From Thioalkalivibrio sp. (GTDB taxonomy: Bacteria; Pseudomonadota; Gammaproteobacteria; Ectothiorhodospirales; Ectothiorhodospiraceae), in assembly GCA_003550945.1 (NCBI GenBank), contig PULL01000292.1, forward strand, positions 1 to 5,397: a stretch of DNA of 5,397 bases, in the 5' to 3' direction. Every line of letters starts with the position of its first letter. Within the stretch, counting starts at the first letter, position 1. The translations under genes were made by a program, and so were the position numbers. The notes below the pieces were generated by a model. The model worked only from the letters and a program-made list of their open reading frames with translations, did no database searches and was not told the origin of the DNA. Positions 1 to 5,397 of the stretch are shown piece after piece.

Positions 1-734
1 AGCAGGCCGTACGCGACGACCGGCTGCGGCTGCTTTACCAGCCTATCGTGAATCTTCATGGCGAGGACATGCCCCGCTACAACGTCTTCCTGCGTCTGGT
101 CGGGGAAGACGGCGAGGTCCACGAGCCGGAAGAGTTCCTGCCCGCTGCGGAACGCACCGGCGCAGCCGCCCCCCTGGACCGCTGGGTGGTTCAGCAAGCG
201 ACGAGCGTGCTGGCCGAGCAGCTCAAACGGGACGACCGCACCACTTTCTTCCTGAAGCTAGGCTTGGGCTCGCTGGATGGCAAGCCCGTGTTGGACTGGA
301 TGCGCGACTCGCTGGACCGGCACCAGGTGCCGGCGCAGAACGTGGTCGTCGAATTCAGGGAGGCGACCCTGCTGACCCAGCCGGACAACGCCGCGTCGGT
401 GGCGAAGGACCTGCGGGAGTTGGGCGCAGGACTCTGCATCGGGGACTTCGGGAACGGGCTGGATCCCTTCCAGATCCTGAAACAGGTCGATGCGGCCTAC
501 ATCCGGCTCGACGGCGCCTTCGTGAGCCGTCTGGCGCACGACCCGGACACACAGCAGACGGTGCGGGAACTGACGCAGAGGGCACGGGAGATGGACCGGC
601 AGGTGATCATGCCAATGGTCGAGGATGCCGATACCCTGACGGCGTTGTTCAGCATGGACGTTAGCCTTGTTCAGGGCTACTTCGTGCAACCGCCCGGCGA
701 ACAGCTGGACTTCGATTTCGCGAGCGGACTGTAG
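1..734 (+). CDS. FimX-like protein, C-terminal part with degenerate EAL domain (5' partial)
   Basis: The frame is open from the left edge (codons from position 3) to the TAG at 732-734, giving 243 residues that cover nearly a whole EAL domain. The GTG at 48 is an internal Val in the conserved YQPIV strand, so it is not the start. Active EAL phosphodiesterases hydrolyse cyclic di-GMP, but here the signature residues are altered. The EAL Glu is Asn (codon 81-83, in NVFLRL). The metal-binding Asn of the next strand appears to be Lys (255-257). DDFGTG is GDFGNG (441-458). The catalytic Lys is Arg (504-506). The first Glu of the late EGVE-type loop is Pro (612-614). The Arg of the LLRL-type motif, the EFRE glutamates, a loop Glu (621-623) and QGYF are kept. 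The pattern and the DFDFASGL tail resemble Pseudomonas FimX, a non-catalytic cyclic-di-GMP receptor for type IV pili. I infer a cytoplasmic receptor rather than an enzyme. Upstream domains (response regulator, PAS or GGDEF in relatives) lie outside the window. Confidence 0.85.
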   Translation, partial: QAVRDDRLRLLYQPIVNLHGEDMPRYNVFLRLVGEDGEVHEPEEFLPAAERTGAAAPLDRWVVQQATSVLAEQLKRDDRTTFFLKLGLGSLDGKPVLDWMRDSLDRHQVPAQNVVVEFREATLLTQPDNAASVAKDLRELGAGLCIGDFGNGLDPFQILKQVDAAYIRLDGAFVSRLAHDPDTQQTVRELTQRAREMDRQVIMPMVEDADTLTALFSMDVSLVQGYFVQPPGEQLDFDFASGL

Positions 735-790
735 CCAACTCCGGTGAGCGCCATCCCTAGCACGAATCCATCGCAGCGACCGAACCCCGT

Positions 791-1651
791 ATGACGATTG
801 TCGATCCTGTTCTCGCGCAACTGCTCAGGCTGATCCCGCACCACGCGGTCTCCCGGCTGATCCACCGCCTCGCGCGTTGGGAGTCCCCCCGTATCCAGCC
901 GCTGCTGCGGTGGTTCATCCGGCACTATCGGTTGGACATGAGCGAAGCGGTGGAGCCGGATCCTGCCCGCTACCCCAGTTTCAACGCCCTGTTCACGCGC
1001 GCGCTGCGGGACGATTGTCGGCCGCTGGAAGGTGACGCACGCAGTATCCTCAGCCCTGCGGACTCGCGCGTAAGCGCGTTTGGCGCGATCGAACGCGGAC
1101 ACATCTTCCAGGCGAAGGGACACGACTACACCGTGACCGAACTCCTTGGGGGCTTCGCCGACCTCGCGCAACCATTCGCCCGAGGCTGGTTCCTGACCGT
1201 TTACCTTGCACCCCGCGACTACCACCGCCTACACATGCCCGTGTCCGGGCAATTGACGACCATGCTGCACGTTCCCGGGCGGCTCTTCTCGGTCGCGCCC
1301 CGGATCGTCGCCCATACACCGCGCCTGTACGCGCGCAACGAACGCGTGGTCGCCTTCTTCGACACCGCGATCGGACCGGTTGCGATGGCCCTGATCGGCG
1401 CGATCAACGTGGGTTCGATCGAGACGGTCTGGGCCGGGGAAGTGACTCCGCCGTCCGGGCGGGTGATCAGCCGCACGGATTACCACGGGCGAAACATCAA
1501 TCTCGAACGTGGCGCGGAAATGGGGCGGTTTAACCTCGGGTCTTCCGTGGTGCTGCTGCTTCCGGATCACCCGCTTCACTTCAGCCCCGAACTGGGGCCG
1601 GAAAGCTTCGTTCGGATCCGGCAGGAAGTGGCCAGGATCACGCAGGCCTGA
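791..1651 (+). CDS. psd: Phosphatidylserine decarboxylase proenzyme
   Basis: Psd decarboxylates phosphatidylserine to phosphatidylethanolamine at the inner face of the cytoplasmic membrane, the last step of PE synthesis. The 286-residue product aligns along its length with E. coli Psd (322 residues), including AKGHDYT (108-114), PRDYHRLHMP (141-150), LYARNERV (179-186) and GSIETVWAGEVTPP (208-221). The Asp-His-Ser triad used for self-cleavage and catalysis is D91 (in SPADS), H148 and S251. Cleavage is expected between G250 and S251 of LGSS, leaving a 250-residue beta chain and a 36-residue alpha chain with an N-terminal pyruvoyl group. E. coli has LGST here and a longer acidic C-terminal tail that this protein lacks. 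ATG 791 is the first possible start after an in-frame TAG at 758-760; no clear Shine-Dalgarno precedes it. It lies 56 nt after the FimX-like gene, so it may be read from upstream. It is convergent with epmA. Confidence 0.96.
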   Translation: MTIVDPVLAQLLRLIPHHAVSRLIHRLARWESPRIQPLLRWFIRHYRLDMSEAVEPDPARYPSFNALFTRALRDDCRPLEGDARSILSPADSRVSAFGAIERGHIFQAKGHDYTVTELLGGFADLAQPFARGWFLTVYLAPRDYHRLHMPVSGQLTTMLHVPGRLFSVAPRIVAHTPRLYARNERVVAFFDTAIGPVAMALIGAINVGSIETVWAGEVTPPSGRVISRTDYHGRNINLERGAEMGRFNLGSSVVLLLPDHPLHFSPELGPESFVRIRQEVARITQA

Positions 1652-1663
1652 GGCCCGGAAGAC

Positions 1664-2632
1664 TCACGCCCGCCCCCAGGGAAAATCGATCACCTCGTCG
1701 ATCCGAGCCGCGCCCAGCAGGCGCATCAACAGGCGGTCCACGCCCAAAGCCACTCCCGCGCAGTCGGGCAACCCGGCGTGCATCGCCAGGGCAAAAAAAC
1801 GGTCCGCCTCGGGGATGGCCTGGCCGTTTCGGCGTCGGCGCTCGATGTCCTGCTCGCGCCGGGACACGAACACACCGGGGTCGGTGAGCTCGTGAAATCC
1901 GTTCGCGAGTTCCATGTCTCCCCAGTAGAGCTCGAACCGAAGCGCATACCCGGGGTGTTCGACACTGGGACGGGCCAGTACCGCCTGACTCTCCGGATAG
2001 TCGTGGACCAGAGTCAAGCGATCCGGCTCGAATCCGGGCGCGAGGACCAGGGACACCAAGGCATCCAGCCAGCCATCACGATCGAGATTTCCGGCCACGG
2101 ACAGCCCGACCTGCGCCGCGACATCCGCACAATCCTGCTCGGAACAGGTCAGCGGGTTCAGCCCGAACGCGTCGCCGAACAGATCGGCGAAGCGGACGCG
2201 GCGCACCTCGGGCTGCGGACGCAGCCAGCGGGGGTGGGCGGCGGCGACCGTCTGCACCAGCTCCACCAGTTCATCCGCCAGACGCCTGTCGTCGAAACCG
2301 ACCCGGTACCATTCGAGCAGGCTGAACTCGGGATTGTGGCGCCCGCCCTGTTCCTCCCCCCGAAACACGCGCGCCAGCTGGTAGATATCGCCCTCCCCCG
2401 AAGCCAGCAGCCGCTTCATCGGGTATTCGGGAGACGTCTGCAGGTAGCCAGCCGCCCCGCCCGGCGCCAGGGCCCGCCAGCTCTCGACGCCCGGATCCAG
2501 TGGCGCTCCGCGCGCCAGTACCGGAGTCTCGACTTCGAGCACGCCGCGCTCGGCCATGAACGCGCGCAGCAGGGCGTTCAAGCGGGCGCGGTGCGCGCGC
2601 GCGGACGTGGCCGACGGGCGCCAGTCCGCCAC
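1664..2632 (-). CDS. epmA: EF-P--(R)-beta-lysine ligase EpmA (PoxA/GenX/YjeA)
   Basis: EpmA activates (R)-beta-lysine with ATP and transfers it to Lys34 of EF-P, acting as a lysyl-tRNA-synthetase paralogue that modifies a protein. The 322 residues form a class II synthetase catalytic core without an N-terminal anticodon-binding domain, as in the family (E. coli about 325). Visible landmarks are the entry motif GVLEVETPVL (30-39), TSPEYPMKRLL (66-76), motif 2 with R88, R91 and EE (93-94) followed by HNPEFSLLEWYR (99-110), ELANGFHELTD (241-251) and motif 3 GVALGVDRLLM (293-303). All match E. coli EpmA closely. The start is GTG (2630-2632): the next residues, ADWRPSA, align with TWQPSA near the E. 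coli start, and no better start lies upstream. Its start is 11 nt after the efp stop with only a weak ribosome-binding site, which suggests an efp-epmA operon with translational coupling. The enzyme and its substrate are thus probably made together. Confidence 0.96.
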   Translation of the reverse strand: MADWRPSATSARAHRARLNALLRAFMAERGVLEVETPVLARGAPLDPGVESWRALAPGGAAGYLQTSPEYPMKRLLASGEGDIYQLARVFRGEEQGGRHNPEFSLLEWYRVGFDDRRLADELVELVQTVAAAHPRWLRPQPEVRRVRFADLFGDAFGLNPLTCSEQDCADVAAQVGLSVAGNLDRDGWLDALVSLVLAPGFEPDRLTLVHDYPESQAVLARPSVEHPGYALRFELYWGDMELANGFHELTDPGVFVSRREQDIERRRRNGQAIPEADRFFALAMHAGLPDCAGVALGVDRLLMRLLGAARIDEVIDFPWGRA

Positions 2633-2643
2633 GGCAGGTCCGT

Positions 2644-3207
2644 TCAGACCCGGGACACGTATTCGCCGGAGCGGGTGTCGACCTTGACCGTTTCACCCTC
2701 CTCCACGAACAGCGGGACCTTCACCACCGCGCCCGTCTCCAGCGTGGCCGGCTTCGTCCCACCCTGCGCGGTGTCCCCCCGGACACCGGGGTCGCACTGC
2801 ACGATCTTCAGCTCAACGAAATTCGGCGGCGTGACGGTCAGGGGTTCGCCGTTCCAGAGGGTGACTGTGCAGATATCCTGTTCCTTCAGCCACTGCGCGG
2901 AGTCGCCCAGCGCGGTTTGCCCGACCGCGTACTGCTCGAAGGTGTCGGGAAGCATGAAGTGCCAGAATTCGCCGTCCGTGTAGAGATACTGCATGTCCGT
3001 ATCCATCACGTCGGCCGCCTCGACCGACTCGCCCGACTTGAAGGTCTTTTCGAGGACTCGGCCGGTACGCAGGTTGCGCACGCGCACCCGGTTGAAGGCC
3101 TGCCCCTTGCCGGGCTTGACGAACTCGTTCTCGACGATCGTCTGCGGGTCTCCGTCCAGTAGAATCTTCAACCCGCTCCTGAATTCGTTGGTACTGTAAG
3201 TTGCCAT
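2644..3207 (-). CDS. efp: Elongation factor P (EF-P), Lys34 beta-lysylation type
   Basis: EF-P binds between the ribosomal P and E sites and promotes peptide bond formation at consecutive prolines. The product is 187 residues (E. coli 188 including Met) and aligns end to end: a KOW-like N-terminal domain (about 1-64), then two OB-fold domains ending in DTRSGEYVSRV (177-187). The loop VKPGKGQAF (30-38) carries K34, the residue that receives (R)-beta-lysine from EpmA; the adjoining genes fit that modification rather than rhamnosylation of Arg32. Other family landmarks are TFKSGE (55-60), DGEFWHFM (78-85) and LWNGEPLTVTPPNFVEL (117-133). The ATG at 3205-3207 gives the expected MATYSTNEFR start and has a GAGGA ribosome-binding site 9 nt upstream. 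The frame stays open far upstream through the antisense strand of epmB, but that extension has no EF-P similarity and is not part of the gene. Confidence 0.98.
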   Translation of the reverse strand: MATYSTNEFRSGLKILLDGDPQTIVENEFVKPGKGQAFNRVRVRNLRTGRVLEKTFKSGESVEAADVMDTDMQYLYTDGEFWHFMLPDTFEQYAVGQTALGDSAQWLKEQDICTVTLWNGEPLTVTPPNFVELKIVQCDPGVRGDTAQGGTKPATLETGAVVKVPLFVEEGETVKVDTRSGEYVSRV

Positions 3208-3216
3208 GTCGTGTCG

Positions 3217-3221
3217 TCCTC
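3217..3221 (-). promoter_or_regulatory. Ribosome-binding site of efp
   Basis: The minus strand reads GAGGA, separated from the efp ATG by 9 nt (3208-3216). This is a good match to the anti-Shine-Dalgarno sequence with usual spacing. It supports the start at 3207 over the much longer upstream open frame. Confidence 0.7.
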
Positions 3222-3264
3222 GCGGCGCCGAAGCCGCCTGCACGGATTGGAGAGGCCGGCCATC

Positions 3265-3269
3265 GAGGT
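3265..3269 (+). promoter_or_regulatory. Ribosome-binding site of epmB
   Basis: GAGGT lies 4 nt before the ATG at 3274, slightly close but usable. It favours 3274 over the in-frame GTG at 3211 (which would start inside the efp leader and add 21 residues without family similarity) and over ATG 3292. Confidence 0.55.
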
Positions 3270-3273
3270 AACC

Positions 3274-4302
3274 ATGCCCACAAATCCCATCATGATACCC
3301 CGAGCATCGGCACAGGCACAGACTCCCGAATGGCAGAGGGCCTGGGCCCGCGCCATCCGGGATCCCCAGGAGTTGCTGCTCCGGCTGCAACTGGACCCGG
3401 CGCTTGCTCCGGGCATCGCCAGCGGCCACGCGCTGTTCCGCATCCGTGTGCCGCAAAGCTACCTGAGGCGGATCCGGCCCGGCGACCCGCGCGATCCGCT
3501 GCTGCTGCAGGTGTTGCCACAGGCTGCCGAAACACTGGAGCAGCCAGGGTTTGTTCCTGACCCGGTGAGCGACGCCGCGGCGATGGCGGCACCAGGCCTG
3601 CTGCACAAGTACGATGGCCGTGTGCTGCTGGTCACCACCGGAGCCTGCGCGATCCATTGCCGTTACTGCTTCCGGCGTGAATTCCCCTACGGGACGTTCA
3701 GCGGGAAACGCGACTGGCAGCCGGCGCTGGACTATATCCGAAGCGACAGCAACATCTCCGAGGTGATACTGAGCGGAGGAGACCCTCTCGCTTTGCCCGA
3801 CGCCGCGTTGTCGGAACTGCGATCCCTTCTCGAAGAAATTCCGCACCTGCGGCGACTGCGTATCCATACCCGATTGCCGATCGTGCTTCCTGAGCGGGTG
3901 GACGACGGGCTGCTGTCCTGGCTGGGCAAGGGCCGTCTGCAACAGGTGCTGGTCCTGCACGCCAACCATCCCCGGGAGTTCGATGCACCGGCGCAGGCCG
4001 CGCTGGAACAACTGCGTGAGAGCGGTATCGCGCTGCTGAACCAGTCGGTGCTGCTGGCCGGCGTGAATGACGACCTCGACACCCTGTGTGAATTGCAGGA
4101 GAGGGGCTTCGCCGTCGCGGGCATTCTGCCCTATTATCTACATCTGTTGGACCGGGTGCGGGGGGCCGCCCATTTCGATGTGGACGAATTCAGGGCACGG
4201 CAGCTGCACACCGGAATGCGCTCGCGGCTGCCTGGTTATCTGGTGCCCCGGCTGGTCCGGGAGATCCCCGGCGCGCGCGGCAAAGTACCGGTCCCGGCGT
4301 GA
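3274..4302 (+). CDS. epmB: EF-P (R)-beta-lysine pathway lysine 2,3-aminomutase EpmB (YjeK)
   Basis: EpmB is a radical-SAM, PLP-dependent mutase that turns (S)-alpha-lysine into (R)-beta-lysine, the donor used by EpmA. From ATG 3274 the protein is 342 residues, the same as E. coli EpmB. The N-terminal part (DPQELLLRLQL, 30-40) matches the family. The radical-SAM cluster motif CAIHCRYC has C125, C129 and C132 for the 4Fe-4S centre. SGGDP (167-171) is the SAM-binding glycine motif. RLRIHTRLPIV (194-204), LLNQSVLL (254-261) and GILPYYLHLLDRV (283-295) follow. K337, near the C-terminus in a GARGK context, is the expected PLP Schiff-base lysine, equivalent to the one in E. coli GGEPSK. The protein lacks the extra C-terminal oligomerisation region of clostridial KamA, as is usual for EpmB. 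It is divergent from efp-epmA, so the whole beta-lysylation pathway sits at one locus. A GTG at 3211 is a possible but unlikely start. Confidence 0.96.
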   Translation: MPTNPIMIPRASAQAQTPEWQRAWARAIRDPQELLLRLQLDPALAPGIASGHALFRIRVPQSYLRRIRPGDPRDPLLLQVLPQAAETLEQPGFVPDPVSDAAAMAAPGLLHKYDGRVLLVTTGACAIHCRYCFRREFPYGTFSGKRDWQPALDYIRSDSNISEVILSGGDPLALPDAALSELRSLLEEIPHLRRLRIHTRLPIVLPERVDDGLLSWLGKGRLQQVLVLHANHPREFDAPAQAALEQLRESGIALLNQSVLLAGVNDDLDTLCELQERGFAVAGILPYYLHLLDRVRGAAHFDVDEFRARQLHTGMRSRLPGYLVPRLVREIPGARGKVPVPA

Positions 4303-4388
4303 CATGATGGAGCGCGTCCGGAGAGCCTGAACTGCGCAGTGGCCAGCACGGGCCCGGGGCCCTCATGGCCCTGATGACGGTGAGTGTA

Positions 4389-4415
4389 TTGATCGATTAA
4401 AGTGACGCCTTAAGC
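4389..4415 (+). promoter_or_regulatory. Weak candidate promoter for the right-edge gene
   Basis: TTGATC (4389-4394) resembles a sigma-70 -35 box, and TTAAGC (4410-4415) is a poor -10 candidate at 15-nt spacing, in the only AT-rich patch of the gap. The spacing is short and the -10 match is weak, so this rests mainly on position and composition. Confidence 0.2.
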
Positions 4416-4425
4416 GCGGGAGCCC

Positions 4426-4432
4426 AAGGGAG
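4426..4432 (+). promoter_or_regulatory. Ribosome-binding site of the right-edge gene
   Basis: AAGGGAG lies 4 nt before the ATG at 4437. Together with the in-frame TAA at 4398-4400 and the absence of any other start codon between them, it fixes the start of the gene. Confidence 0.6.
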
Positions 4433-4436
4433 CAAA

Positions 4437-5397
4437 ATGACCCAGCCATACCCCAGAGCGGAACTGTCCCCACCGACACGCGCGCAGCCGCCGGCCGGCA
4501 CCCTTGGCCGCGGGTCCCCCCAGGAACTCGAGGCCTGGCTCGACGAACGACCGGCGCGGGATCCCGCTCAGGCCGCCGCAGTGCTCACCGAGGCCCTGCG
4601 CGCGATCAACGGTGCCGTCCTCGGGTACCGCGAACTCAAGGGACTGACGGAGGTTCTGCTCGCAAGAGTGCCTCCGTTGCTCGGCAAAATCGAACTGCAA
4701 TTGCGACAGCTCCCGATCCCGCTGGGTCACAAGACCCAGGTCGTCGCAAACGCGTACGCCGAATTGTCTCAGGAACTGGAAAGCGCCTGCCTGCGACTGG
4801 TGGACGAGGGACTCATGCAGCAGCGGATCAGCGCGCAAGAGGCCGGAGCGCAGCTGCGGCGGGCGCTACTATTGCTCGCGTGCCGGTTTCTGCATTTCTG
4901 GCGTCTCTACCAGCCACTGCCTCAGAACACCTGGCTCCAGCTGTACCGCATACTGGATCTGGCCGAACGCCTCGGCGTCGCGAGTGACCCGGCCGGGAAC
5001 ACGGAGCGACTGAGCGGGCAGAACCTGTCGCCGGACAGCGTGGAGCACCTGGTCGGGCGTATCGCTGTACTCGCGTCTGCCGGCGTCTACTCCCTGCATC
5101 ATGGTGAAGTCGGCGTGCTCGCCCGCTGGCTGGAATCGGTACCTGTGAAGTGCATGCCCGACATTCCCGCAGGCAGCGATGAATCCAGCCCAATGCTGCT
5201 CCTGCTGATGCACGAAGACCGCTCCCCGTCCCTGGTGACGGGGCTACCCGCTGCGGGGGACAACCGCCGTCTGATCGACCTGCGCCCTGTAGTCGAGGCG
5301 ATCCGGTCCGGTTCTGCGACGCAAGGACGCCCGGGCACCTGGCACCCGGCCACGGGTGGCCTGGACCGTCGACTGCTGAACCTCTGGGTGATACCCC
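4437..5397 (+). CDS. Putative atypical-PilZ (cyclic-di-GMP receptor) family protein, N-terminal part (3' partial)
   Basis: The frame is open from ATG 4437 to the right edge (320 residues) without a stop. There is no signal peptide or clear membrane segment, so it is probably cytoplasmic. Residues 1-28 are Pro/Ala-rich and look disordered. Residues 29-180 are mostly helical and Leu-rich: ELEAWLDERPARDPAQAAAV (30-49), then an ALRAIN segment (53-58), then LLLLACRFLHFWRLYQPLP (144-162) and WLQLYRILDLAERLGV (166-181). Further helical or mixed segments follow, including LLLLLMHED (253-261), RRLIDLRPVVEAIR (277-290) and LDRRLLNLWVIP at the edge (309-320). From memory, this order resembles large gammaproteobacterial proteins annotated as PilZ or atypical PilZ cyclic-di-GMP receptors, which have a helical N-terminal half, a segment like LIDxRPVVExLR, and a C-terminal PilZ domain. 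The PilZ domain with its RxxxR motif would lie outside the window and is not seen. The family call is an inference; a hypothetical helical protein is the fallback. Confidence 0.55.
   Translation, partial: MTQPYPRAELSPPTRAQPPAGTLGRGSPQELEAWLDERPARDPAQAAAVLTEALRAINGAVLGYRELKGLTEVLLARVPPLLGKIELQLRQLPIPLGHKTQVVANAYAELSQELESACLRLVDEGLMQQRISAQEAGAQLRRALLLLACRFLHFWRLYQPLPQNTWLQLYRILDLAERLGVASDPAGNTERLSGQNLSPDSVEHLVGRIAVLASAGVYSLHHGEVGVLARWLESVPVKCMPDIPAGSDESSPMLLLLMHEDRSPSLVTGLPAAGDNRRLIDLRPVVEAIRSGSATQGRPGTWHPATGGLDRRLLNLWVIP

Larger units (their letters stand above)
3208..3273. promoter_or_regulatory. Divergent efp/epmB intergenic region
   Basis: These 66 nt separate the start codons of efp (leftward) and epmB (rightward), so either both promoters or overlapping promoter and leader parts must lie here or inside the 5' ends of the genes. 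I see no clear -35/-10 pair; the region is very GC-rich. It contains two perfect 8-bp palindromes, CGGCGCCG at 3223-3230 and GGCCGGCC at 3254-3261. Those could be operators or just a product of base composition. The promoter role is inferred from gene layout only. Confidence 0.4.
4303..4436. other. Intergenic region between epmB and the right-edge gene
   Basis: These 134 nt hold the end of the epmB transcript and probably a promoter for the next gene. A perfect 10-bp palindrome (ACTGCGCAGT, 4331-4340) is followed by a 5-bp stem with a 3-nt loop at 4350-4362 (GGGCC and GGCCC). Neither is followed by a T-tract, so I do not call an intrinsic terminator. An AT-rich patch at 4387-4403 stands out from the GC-rich surroundings. 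A tiny 11-codon ORF (4365-4400, MALMTVSVLID) ends in a TAA in frame with the downstream gene; it has no good ribosome-binding site. Confidence 0.5.

Noticed and set aside
48..50. GTG at 48 as a start for the EAL gene
   Set aside because: The codon lies within the conserved YQPIV strand of the EAL domain, and the frame is open to the left edge, so the gene simply begins outside the window.
677..1225. 182-residue minus-strand ORF over the fimX-like/psd junction
   Set aside because: It is antisense to psd and the end of the EAL gene, and shows no recognisable domain.
1778..2983. 401-residue plus-strand ORF
   Set aside because: It lies antisense to epmA and efp, both of which are unambiguous; long antisense frames are common in GC-rich DNA and the product has low-complexity, non-domain-like composition.
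3211..3273. GTG at 3211 as the epmB start (21 extra residues)
   Set aside because: The extension is Arg/Ser-rich, does not match the family, has no ribosome-binding site of its own and would begin 4 nt from the efp start; 3274 gives the E. coli length.
3208..4011. Minus-strand open frame continuous with efp, giving a 455-residue ORF from 4011 to 2644
   Set aside because: The upstream 268 residues are the antisense of epmB with no EF-P similarity; the efp ATG at 3207 has its own ribosome-binding site and gives the family-standard length.
4350..4362. Possible intrinsic terminator of epmB
   Set aside because: The stem is only 5 bp and no run of T follows it.
4410..5353. Several minus-strand ORFs (4410-4838, 4828-5193, 4869-5213, 5099-5353)
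   Set aside because: They overlap one another and the continuous plus-strand frame from 4437, which has a good ribosome-binding site and protein-like helical composition; the minus-strand products look like antisense translations.

Overview
This window is a compact, high-GC (roughly two-thirds G+C by eye), gene-dense piece of bacterial chromosome. Its proteins resemble gammaproteobacterial families throughout: E. coli-type EF-P, EpmA and EpmB, a gammaproteobacterial phosphatidylserine decarboxylase and a FimX-like EAL domain. I infer a high-GC gammaproteobacterium, possibly near the Chromatiales/Ectothiorhodospiraceae or pseudomonads; genus cannot be settled from the sequence alone.

Layout, left to right. 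(1) 1-734 (+): C-terminal part of a FimX-like protein whose EAL domain has lost most catalytic residues, cut by the left edge. (2) 791-1651 (+): psd, phosphatidylserine decarboxylase. (3) 1664-2632 (-): epmA, EF-P beta-lysine ligase, convergent with psd, with only 12 nt between the stop codons. (4) 2644-3207 (-): efp, elongation factor P, just upstream of epmA and probably co-transcribed with it. (5) 3274-4302 (+): epmB, lysine 2,3-aminomutase, divergent from efp across a 66-nt gap. (6) 4437 to the right edge (+): N-terminal 320 residues of a mostly helical protein resembling the N-terminal region of large atypical-PilZ (cyclic-di-GMP receptor) proteins, cut by the right edge.

The functional core is the EF-P beta-lysylation pathway. 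EpmB converts (S)-alpha-lysine to (R)-beta-lysine, EpmA attaches it to Lys34 of EF-P, and modified EF-P relieves ribosome stalling at polyproline stretches. All three genes are adjacent here. Read in reverse, epmB, efp, epmA and psd have the same order and relative orientation as in the E. coli 94-min region, where other genes separate them. The two cut genes at the edges may both be cyclic-di-GMP receptors, but nothing ties them to EF-P.

I saw no tRNA, rRNA, CRISPR array, insertion sequence or phage gene. No stretch over 300 nt lacks a gene; the largest gap is 134 nt (4303-4436). I found no convincing undescribed system. The points most worth a second look are the degenerate EAL domain, the condensed EF-P locus and the partial gene at the right edge.
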